Source: Bolinopsis microptera
Lineage: Eukaryota; Ctenophora; Tentaculata; Lobata; Bolinopsidae
Assembly: GCF_026151205.1 (NCBI RefSeq)
Contig: NC_087077.1
Location: 2,170,001 to 2,234,000, forward strand
DNA length: 64,000 bases
Direction: 5' to 3'
This document shows, in pieces, positions 11,151-21,900 of the stretch (the stretch's first letter is position 1; each line of letters begins with the position of its first letter). The notes under the pieces were generated by a model that searched no databases, was not told the origin of the DNA, and saw nothing but the letters and a program-made list of their open reading frames with translations. The translations under genes and the position numbers were made by a program.

Positions 11151-11700
11151 TGGCAGAGCACAATCGTAAATCATGAGCAATAAATATCATCTATCCCTCG
11201 TAGCTCTCCTCCTCAGGTATCAGGTTGAAAGAGATATTGGATATAGGGGTGGTCCATGTTACAACCTTCAGTGCCTTGCCAAGTATACATCTAACTGCTA
11301 CTAGCACACTCCTCATTGTATCCATGCTCAGGCGTGTCCTGATGTTACACATCACCTGGCTCATGGCTGTAGTCCTCCTTGGTCTTTGTGGCCATCAACA
11401 CAGCAAGTCTCCTTATGAAACGCTTGGCGTCAGGTGCCATTCCTCCTGTTGTGGTAAATACATGGAGGACGAATGACTGTTTCTCCAATTGTAGCACTCG
11501 GTTCACGTACTGGTTCTTTTTCTCATTCTCGTGCAGAGTTTAGAGCTGTGGCATGGTCTTTCCTTGCTATGTAGGCGATTTGGGATTGAAAATGTGCACG
11601 GCAAGAAACTCCTCTCAATTCGTTTGTGTTTTTTCAGCTACACTTCGACCTGTAGTCTTTACATGCAACTCATCCGCTGACCTAGGGTCAGGCAGCCTTT
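11150..11700 (-). pseudogene. Decayed retroelement C-terminus
   Basis: On the minus strand pieces such as NRVLQLEKQSFVLHVFTTTGGMAPDAKRF split across frames (longest clean pieces: FTTTGGMAPDAKRFIRRLA and MATKTKEDYSH, then SVLVAVRCILGKAL) match a C-terminal block common in invertebrate retroelement polyproteins (a conserved TTxGGM motif, then KRL, and an S-x-V-M-x-x-I-R-T-R segment). The frame is shifted at about 11365. The name of the superfamily is an inference from memory of that block. Its low-coordinate end carries gcaattggcagagcaca, which recurs near 21370-21417. Confidence 0.45.
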
Positions 11701-11988
11701 GTCAAACCATGTCCGATGTTAATTTCATGTTTTAATAATGATTGAGTGCAAAAAAGGTACATACAATCACACAATGGGATACACATGTTACGCACAATTA
11801 TTTCCCTAGCTAAAATTTACATTCTACTAGACTTCCATTCAAATACTAGCAAGTTCGTACACTATAACTATGGGACCAAAAAGCAAATTGAACCGCACAA
11901 TTTATCTGTTTCTCTAAATATTTAAAATCTTGAAAATGTGTCCTTCTTACAGATTAATATTCTCTCAATATGTCATGTTTGACCTCAA

Positions 11989-12695
11989 GGGGGCCGGGGG
12001 GGGGGGGGGGGGGGGGTCTTCATCAAAATTCTCTGGAAATCGACTTTATAGTTGTTTCTGATAGAGGGGAGTGATATCTATCAGCTGCTTTTGGTCCCAT
12101 GGAAAAATATTGTTCCTAGCCGAAATTATCGCTGGTCAAAGGTCAGCGCTTATGAGTAATTGTATTGCGCGAGCGATTTTCAATCGCGCGTTCTGAAAAT
12201 CGAGTCTAAAAATCTATCTTCTCCTACATTTTTTGAGCAATCACCCTCAAACTTTCAGAATATGTTCTTTGGATCAGTAAGAAGAGAACTCTAGAGCCAG
12301 AATTTTGAGATAGGCTTTTAAAGATTTTTAATCCGATTTTGAAATTCTTGGACCTCTAAAAATTAAGGTCCGAGAATTTCAAAATCGAATTAAAAATCTT
12401 TAAAGGCCTATCTCAAAATTTCTGGAGTTCTCTTCTTACTAATCCTAAGAACATATCCTGAAAGTTTGAGGGTGATTGCTCAAAAAATGTAGGAGAAGAT
12501 AGATTTTTAGACTCGATTTTCAGAACGCGCAATACAATTACACATAAGCGCTGACCTTTGAACAGCGATAATTTCGGCTAGGAACAATATTTTTCCATGG
12601 GACCAAAAGCAGCTGAAAGATATCACTCCCCTCTATCAGAAACAACTATAAAGTCGATTTCGAGAGAATTTTGATGAAGACCCCCCCCGGCCCCC
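11989..12695. mobile_element. Foldback (giant inverted repeat) element, 707 bp
   Basis: The two halves are near-perfect reverse complements around a centre near 12350: the left arm starts gggggccggggg and the right arm ends ccccccggccccc. Matching blocks include tttttggtcccatggaa, attatcgctg, caaactttcag and aagaagagaactc. The left arm has an extra ~18 bp (gagcgattttcaatcgcg, 12170-12188) and a poly-G run. No coding capacity. Flanks read tcaa on the left and ttaa on the right, compatible with a mutated TTAA target duplication. Confidence 0.93.
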
Positions 12696-12957
12696 TTAAC
12701 GCATGATACAAGAATATAAATACTCCTCAAAATCTTATTGCGATTGAACTAGACTGGATTATATTATTAGACCCATATACCATATGTAGCCTGCAATATT
12801 TGTTTGTAGCTGAAGACGATTTACACATGTATTTTGAAAGCTCCTGCTAATAAATCTTTCGTATCACTTATATGTTTTAACAACCCCCCTCCAGGTTTGT
12901 TTGTAGTATTTTACTTCAGTGTTATTCATGAAATGTTTCCTAAAATAGGATCTGAGT

Positions 12958-13302
12958 ATGAGTCTTGAGCAAGAAGTAGACATAGATGCATCTGGACAAT
13001 TCAAATACGTCCTGATCAATCTGTATCTCAAGGACGATTCCTCTAAGTTGCTGGTACGTGGATACGGTTGGGGTGAATATCACGACGATATATACCAGAA
13101 AACACTAGAATTAGCGCTGGCAGCAGGATTAGACACAGAGTGTTTGGGTGGGGGTAGAATACGCCATGATCCTGACAAGAAAGAAATTTCAGTGTATGGA
13201 TATTCTGTGGGATATGGACGAGCTAATCATTCTGAAGCAGTTAAATTGATTCAGAAGAAGTATCCCTCTTATAAAGTTGATTGGTCTAATGAAGGGTATT
13301 AG
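12958..13302 (+). CDS. PHPT1: 14-kDa phosphohistidine phosphatase
   Basis: The 114-residue product matches animal PHPT1/Janus over its full length. It has the N-terminal VDID..G.FKYVLI strand, the RGY.W.EYH.DIY segment with the catalytic histidine (His42 here, in EYH), the CLGGGRI.HD loop, and the VYGYS..YG.A.H block, ending in W.NEGY close to the human C-terminus. The family removes phosphate from phosphohistidine and phospholysine in cytosolic proteins. Length (about 125 in human) and all key residues are conserved, so it should be active. The coding region is a single exon; an acceptor-like cctaaaatag just before it (about 12949) suggests an untranslated upstream exon. It stands alone between transposon-rich DNA and the coiled-coil gene. 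Confidence 0.97.
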   Translation: MSLEQEVDIDASGQFKYVLINLYLKDDSSKLLVRGYGWGEYHDDIYQKTLELALAAGLDTECLGGGRIRHDPDKKEISVYGYSVGYGRANHSEAVKLIQKKYPSYKVDWSNEGY

Positions 13303-15480
13303 GCATCATCAATTTATTTTATGGTTTCAAAAATTGTTTTAAACTTTTCATACTATTTATATATTTTAAGCTATTTTAGATTTAATAATGATAAACTGAT
13401 TTAGAAAATTTCGTTTAAAAAAAGAACAACATGACAGTGGTACGATTGATCTTTATTATAATTCAAAAGATTATGTTTGTTTGTCGTTTGTATGTATGAC
13501 CACCCACGTGCAAATAGGATGAGAAATAGGAAGTTAGGTAAACATCAAAAGGTTGCACAACGGTGTTGAACGCACATGTGCACGTGCCAAGATTGTTGGA
13601 ACGGCAATTTGATCGGTTTTGTGGTAATTATTAATTACGTTGTGTTTAACATTTAAATCAGCTGTATCTTTGGTTGGGATGGATATTTTTTGATGCGATT
13701 AAAACTTTTTTTAAAAGAATACTACTAGCTTCATCCCTGTTACCACAGGCTTTCTAGTATTTGATAATATCATAAATCTTGGTTCATGCCCCTAGAACAC
13801 TTATTCAGGATGTGTCTTTATGGGTCGATTAAAAACTGGTATTTATTTGTATTTGTTTATTTGTACTTTTGGATGCAGAAATTATTGATAATAAAATCAG
13901 GTTCAATATCCCATTATGGGTCACATACACTTAGTTTCAGATCGCACCATAATATTCTTTGATGATATGAAGTATGAACAGAAGTAATATGACACCAGGG
14001 CGAATTTCGTGGAAAATTGTGCAGTTCTAGATGTATTGAATTATTGCTGATTAGAGTGTTTCTGCTCAATGTTTTATCAGTTAGGTGTTCGATTTTGATC
14101 ATCATTGTTAACCCAAATTAAAAGTTTGTTCAGTTTACCTTAAGTAATTATCAACATGGTGCAAACCATACCCAAAATTTTCTCACTTTAAAATTTAATA
14201 CTGTAATTGTATGAGTTTGTATGAGTATATAATATTTCCTTCATTCCAAAATTTTGAATCTCACTTAAACAAATAATTTGTGGCTGTGTAATGTGTATCG
14301 ACTCCCTAGCCTTTCACAAAAAATCATTCTTTAGCCTCGATAGTGCTATCAATTTAATAAAATGTTTCGTCAGAGTGTTAGATTATTTGTATCAATTTTT
14401 TAAATGTTCCCATGAGTTATTGTGCTTTGATTATTGGTAATCGTTCTAAACATTGAGTATAAGTAGTCCAGTCCATCTTAGAAATCTTGTGCAAATTTTA
14501 TTCAAAACAATAATCATTGGTATTTGGTACTTTAACTGAAAATGTTAATGACTTAATTATATTTAACTAAATAAAAATGAACGAATAAGTGTTGAGAGCC
14601 ATGATTTATGTCCCAGGCAACAACAATGATCGCAATTACAATACTGACAGTTTTGATTTGTTGGCAACAAGACCATGTGTCACAGAATCGTGACATTGCT
14701 TAATGTAAGGTAGTTATGTACCAAAGACAATCGAAACATATCCAAAAACTATCACTAATAGATTTCTTTTTTAAAAACCTGGCAGGATCTATTCATTAGT
14801 GCATTATATCCATTATTATTCTATTCATTTTAGCTTCATATATAATGGGGTATCTATTTCATGAAACAATGTTGTATCAATCACACAGCAAATAATAATT
14901 TCCTGTCGTAATATAACAATCCTGACTTCCAGTATTGTACCTGTGTACATGAACTTACTTACATGATTACTACTTACAGAATTCATTTAATTCCCCAAAT
15001 CATAAATAGTTCATGTAAATATTTGCCAAGTATCAATTATCCACAATCCACATCTGTATGAATATTAATTCAATTTTATCCTATTGAAACGATACATACA
15101 ACACTGTAATAACTCTTCGCCATATACATATATTATATAATACCGCATAATGTAAAATAATGTTATATTTTGAGTCATAATTTACGACAGCATATATTTA
15201 TCGTAAACTAATTTGGTCCCCCGGTATTCGTCTACATTATTCATTAAATCGACCTTTTAATACCAATAAGCCCAAGAATGAGTATCTACTATAATATTAT
15301 GAAATTATCTTGCAATGATGATGTATTATTTCATAACATACACAAGGATTATTTATGTGAGTTTTCAGTAATTTATATTTTCTTTGTCATGTATTGTATG
15401 GTTTCTGCTTCTTTTTAGTTTAGTGTGGTTTACAATAAAAAATGTTTTAATTTAGTCTTAGCCTTATGAGTATTGCTGAA
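13303..15480. other. Long non-coding interval, no gene seen
   Basis: AT-rich sequence without a credible frame. It contains the PHPT1 3' untranslated region at its left end (an AATAAA occurs near 13889). Confidence 0.5.
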
Positions 15481-15765
15481 AGCACAGTGTAAGGCCTACA
15501 CGGACCGCCTCTAACTAGCCAATCCCTGTTTACATGCCGTGTAGCAGGGGACTAGAAAGAGCTAAACTAGTAAGCGGGGCATAGCCAATACACTATACTT
15601 CCATCATTGAGTATATTACCAATTATAATTATTTATACTTTTGTTCACTTTTACACATTTGCTCACATCACTCACAGTCAGCCGCTCTGACATGGTTGAC
15701 CACCTTCTTTGTATTGTTCGTTAATCATATGAGTGGGATATAAATACCTCATTTCATTTCATTGA
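15481..15765 (+). mobile_element. Possible LINE/SINE 3' end
   Basis: A relatively GC-rich block ends in gtgggatataaatacctcatttcatttcatt, a short-period tail of the kind left by non-LTR retrotransposition. No coding part is present. Assignment is tentative. Confidence 0.3.
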
Positions 15766-15965
15766 TATGTTTAACTCATTTGTGTTTTCAGCCTAAAAAT
15801 TGCGTTCCAATATTTACAAATCAGTAAATTTCGGTAAAATCAATATTTTGACACTTCTTATTCTAAACACTCAAAGATTAGATACAAATATTAGTTTAAA
15901 GTTCCCAGTATTTCAACAAAGCACAAAACACAACACACAACACCCAAAACCACCTGCAGTAGTTG

Positions 15966-18900
15966 ATGTCATTCGCTGCTCTCCAAGTAGCAGCATACGA
16001 GAAACAGTACAAAAGAGATCAGCAGATGATTAGAGCTACTCCCGCTGATAACATGAATAGAACACGTACTGCCAGTTCCGCTTCTGAGAAGTCTGCTCCT
16101 CCCAGTAAAGTCATGATTAAAGTGAGTATAACTTAGTTTCAGTGTGCAACTTAATTAGTTAAAGTTAATTAATTTCATATTATACACAATTGAAATTATT
16201 CGTAAATTATACACATGATGGTTTAACAAACTCTTATTACACAATGTAATGTTTTTAATTAAAATTCCTGAAATTCCGTAAAAACTTACAAGTGTACAAT
16301 ATACACTATACATGTGCTCCGTCTGACACAGACACCATAAATATTCCTTCCTCCTTCAACCTTATGCGATGCGACAGGCCAAACAGTTCTAGGGGTGGTT
16401 GTGGCTTAATGATAAACAAAAAACTAGCTTACACAGAATTAGTTATGGATAGTAAGCTTGATAACATTGAAGCATTATGGGTGAAGCTTAAGAATAGCAA
16501 GATCAATGTTTGCTGCTTCTATCGCTCTGGAAATTATTGCAGTGTTGATAACTTTATTGAATACATTCATTTTTGCATGAAAAAATTGAATGGGAAAAAG
16601 GTTATCTGGATTGGGGATATAAACATTGACCAGAATAATATCTCATCCACCCAGTACAAAAAATTAGATATGACCTTGAGATGTTACAATCTAGTTCAAA
16701 CCATTCAAGGGATAACTAGAGTTGCTAAACGTGGAGACAATGTTACCCAGACTACTATTGATGTAATATTCACTAACTGTTATGCAGATTTTGTCCAATC
16801 TTCTGTTCTTGATGAACGTATTGGAGATCATCAAGCTATTATGTGTGAGATAGATTGTAAAGTACCTATAGCTCCTAAATTTGAAAAGGTTGAAATTAGA
16901 AATCATTGTAAACGTAATGTTAAACAATTCTTAGACTATCTAGATACCTGTTCTGATTACAGTCCACTATTGGAAAGTACAGATGTTGAAGCTATCACTG
17001 CTGGCCTTTGTCATCATATTAAACAGGCATATGCAACCTTCTTCCCTTGCAAGACCATAGAAAGGCATGAAAAGTTCATACATAAACCTTCTACTGAACT
17101 TTTAAATGCCATTAATCATACACATTTTCTTCTAAAGAAATTCCGTAAAAAGAAGGATAAGAGAGACAATGGAAATTGCAATAAATGTGGTACATGTAGC
17201 AAATGTATAAAGTGTAATGAGGCCTGGGATTGCTACAAGATTCAGAGAAATATTAGAAATAAATTAGCTAAAACCTGCAAAAAGGCTAATGTAATCGATG
17301 ATCTACAAGTTAAAAGTGCCAAGAATGATCTTAAAGGGATATGGAAAACTATCAAACTGGCATCAAATATGACCCCTGGTACAACTAATTGTCAAACTAT
17401 CAATGAGAATGATCCTGAGCTATTTAACTTTCATTTTGCAAATGTTGGATCAAGATTACAAAATCAGGCCCCCAATATTGAAAGAGTTAGTTTTACTGAT
17501 TTTTTACCTCCTAGAACTTCTAATATCTCATTTGATAGATTCCAAGAAATAAATGAAACTGATATCCTAATGTATGTCGAAACGCTCAAGAATGACAAGG
17601 CCTCATATGACAATGTGCCTCTATTTTTACTTAAGCAAGCTGTACCACACATAGTTGAGCCACTGACCCACATTGTCAATCTGAGCCTTAATACAGGTGT
17701 TGTACCAACCCTTTGTAAAAAAGCTAGAGTAACTCCCATCCATAAGGCAGGAATGAAAGATGATCCTAATAATTACAGGCCAATATCCATCCTTCCACTT
17801 GTAGGAAAACTTATAGAATACTTTGTCGGCAAGCAACTCACTGATTACATGGAAGAGAACAAACTTTTCATCCGGCATCAATATGGCTTTCGGAAAAATC
17901 ACTCCACAACTTATCTGATGTACGATCTGATGGACGAAATATATATGAGTAAATCTAAGTCTTATAAACCAGGAATCATCTTTCTTGATCTTAAGAAGGC
18001 CTTTGACACAGTGAATCATGAAATATTGCTTCAAAAATTGGCATATTATGGAATTGGTGGCATTGCTTTAACCTGGTTTAAGAACTTCTTATCTTGTAGA
18101 TATCAATGCACTAGGATCAATGGCAATCTAAGCTCATTTTTAGAAGTTCTGAGTGGTGTACCACAAGGAAGCATCATTGGGCCTATATTATTTAGTATCT
18201 TCATAAATGACATCATTTATGCCTGTAACCTATCTAAGCCCTTTCTATTTGCAGATGATGGTGCACTATTCTTTGATCAAACCTGCAGAAGCACATTTAT
18301 AAACATGAAAATAGAACTTATGACAATCTTTAAATGGCTCAGTGTTAATAAATTATCACTCAATGAAAAGAAGACTGAATTCCTATTGTTTGATTCTGTT
18401 GACCAACATGATGAAATAACCATTGATTGTAATGAGGTAACTTTCACAATCAAGGAGTGCAAAGAGACAAAATATCTTGGCCTCATTCTAGATAGTAAAT
18501 TAAACTTCAAAAGCCATGTAGATTATATTATTAGGAAGGTCATGAAGAGAATTGGTGCCATGTATAGAAGTAAAGCACTGCTACCCATTAAATATAGGAA
18601 AATGTTTGCCAATGCACTCATGTTGCCACAATTCGATTATTTAGACACGATCTATTGTAGAGCTGGCAAGACAAAACTTGCTGAACTTGACACTCTGTAC
18701 AAAAAGGTAGCCAAAATAGCTCTCAATGTTCCAAAAACAGAGAGCAGCCTTAATGTTTATAGAGACATGAAATGGTTACCACTCCATCTTAGACGACAAC
18801 TCCATCTGTCAAATTATATGTTTAGAATCATCCATGACAATTGTCCTACAAACTTTATGAACAAATTTAGTTACATATCAGGAGGTAGTAGGAGCGGCGA

Positions 18901-21900
18901 AAGCTGCAACCTTTATGTCAATAGATCAACATCACATAAAAACTTTCAATACTTGGGGGCAAAATGTTGGAATAATGTTCCAACAGATCTACGAAATCTG
19001 CCCGATGTTAAAAGCTTTAGTGATTCGTATAAGAAACAGCTACTATCATCTATAACAACAGACCCTAATTATACCGTCGACAATTCATATGACAAATTTT
19101 ACACTGCAATCATAGTCGCCGATAACTAAGTAACTTCTAATTCTTTTAAATCTGAGGCATATATAATTGATGTATCGAAAAGATATTCCCTTTTTTACCA
19201 CCTTACCATTCTGATTGATTTTGCACATGACTGACATGTTTTAACTGGAGAAGGGGTTCCCACAGTGGTAGTTTTATAAACCACTTTTAATTTATTGACC
19301 TATTATACTTAGTGGTAGTTTTATAGACCACATTTAATTTATTAACTTATCATACTTAGTATTTTTTTTGGTGACTGTATCACCCAGTTTTAACATTTGA
19401 TAATTGTACAGTTTATTGACGACACATTGACTGAATGTTATTTTATATTCTAATTTATATTCTAGATATTTTATTTATTTTACAACAGACGACAACTTCC
19501 TGTTTTTTCTTCTATATTAGTTACTCATATCTCTTGTACAGACTTTTTTACAAGGACATTGACAAATGATACTCACATTAGGCATTCATTATTGCATCTA
19601 AATTATTTCACTTGCATTAGGCTTAGAAATTTATTCTCTGGTCAACAGATTTCAAATGTTTAATTAATTTGTAGTATGACAGTAAGGTATATAAGAAGTT
19701 ATTTAATTTTGCTTGGGCTATTATATTGACTAGGTATTGAGGTTTAATGATGATATGGAATTTGAATTCTATATAAATTTACACTATGTGGTTGGGGCAT
19801 TTTGCATAGTAAATATGGTTACTACTCATATATATCATATTATTTGATTGGTATTCGATTTCTGATTATTTCTCTAGGAATATGATTATTATATCTCAAT
19901 TTGGCTTTAGGTAGGGTGCCCCGCTAAAAGAACTGGATTCTTCCAGGAAGCATCCCGTGCACAGAGCTTGGTCTACATATATATTAAATTATTAACCATT
20001 CATTCTGTATGTGCACGAAAATTTATTTCAATCATTGCTCTGCTTAATTATAATAATAATAATAATAATAACGCTTTATTTGTATACCGCTTAGGCCGTA
20101 TAAGCGACCAAAGTCCAAAAAATGGAGTTGATACTGGCCAACAAAGCGGTGCAGATAAATTTACCTTAGTAGTCCCTTTTCTAATCAAAAATTCAAATTT
20201 ATAAATTGTAGATTGATCTTAAAGTCCTGCGTCCATGACTACTGAATCACCAAAAATACTGTTCGCACATACAGGATAGGCTTGATGAAATAGATGAAAT
20301 AGATTATAAACCCTGTTCAAATGGCAAATTTTCATGTGGGAGTTGATTTTCAAAGTCAAAATTAATAACTTTTGAAACATTGGAGTTGAATAGTTGAATC
20401 ACATCGTGTTGAATCAACATGTCACACTTTGTATCGTATTAAAGGATGAGGGGACCTTAGAATTTACTTTCAAATATTCGCGTTTAAGTCCTGTGAAAGT
20501 GTGTAGAATCAAAAAATACGCCGGACTGTGAAATCGATAATTCGTGCAATATCACGCCGCGCTCCTATTGGCTGATAGCAATTTTGGGCTGTGACGTCAA
20601 TTATGTGTAAGACCAACGTGCGTGCGCGCACACCCTTCGCTCGTGTCAACATTTTGTCCTGTTCTGTTTTACTTACGTCGTGTTACCTTTGACGTTTGCG
20701 AGAGCGGTATCTTTGGTTGCACTGAATTAGTCTAAGTTACGAATAATTCTCTTTAATAGTTAAATGTAACTCAGAAAGGCTTTCTTGTAGTTGTAGTAGG
20801 TATTTCTATTTATAAATAGCTAAGATAAGTGGATGATGATTAATCACTCTACACTCGACTGTCACGTGACTTTTTCAACCCGTTCTCTAGCTGGTTCTGA
20901 ACGACTATTCGAAACCATAACCCTTTAATCTGATCCCAACCCTAACCCTAACCCAATCCTTAACAAAAGCATATGCTGAAACCCTAACCCTAACGAGAAA
21001 TTAGACTAACTTCCTTATACGGTCATATCACGTGATCGAGACAGTTTTTCGCCAATATCCCGTCAGGGGAGCATTTTAACCCTATGTCATGGGGGGTGAT
21101 TCGGAATCAGCGTTCGAAAATACATCGATTGAATTAGGTTTCAACTGTCGGGGGCTCTTTTAGAACAATCTCGAACATCGACTGTAGAGTGATTTAGCAC
21201 GCTCGAAGATAAGTAGCATCCGCTAACTAAACCACAAACTGCTATTTTGTTTTGACTTGTTTGAAACCCGATATGGACACAATTAAAAATCGGCATATTT
21301 CTTTATACAAGAATAAAGGAATGTATTTTCATATGAAATGTGCGACGAACAATATAAAATCAAGTGTTGCAATCGGCAGAGCACAATCAAATCAAGTGTT
21401 GCAATTGGCAGAGCACTACATATGAAATAGAAGATATGTTGACCGACCCACTTAATATATGTTTAGCTTTTCCGAAACTTGTTCGTTTAGTGATTTAAAT
21501 CCGACATATTTGCCTGACTTGCTGGGGTACATTCTGCGGATAACTCTCACCACACACTGTGGTAGTCTGAAGCGCCGTCCTTTACCCAGTCCGTTCAGCT
21601 CCAGTATCCCAAAGAATGTTCTGTAAGCAGCGAAACGGTATAGCCTGTTCCTTTTCTCAACATCATCCTTTTCCGGGAACTCCTTCCGATTCACAGAATA
21701 TGCGATGAGTTCTAAAACAGACTCGTCGCAAATTGACGCTTTGAATCTATGAATGTCTGTAATGCAGTTGACTGACTCTCTTTCGGTCAGTTCCTTCGCA
21801 ACCCCGATTGTCGAACAGCAATATGAAAGCGCCGCAACAGAAGATCTAAAAATCGATTGAATGTATGATGTAGTAGAATACATTTTACTAGCTGGCCCTT

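Noticed and set aside
11995-12018. Poly-G and poly-C runs (also 39136, 44250, 47900)
   Set aside because: Homopolymers of uncertain length, prone to assembly error; no function inferred.
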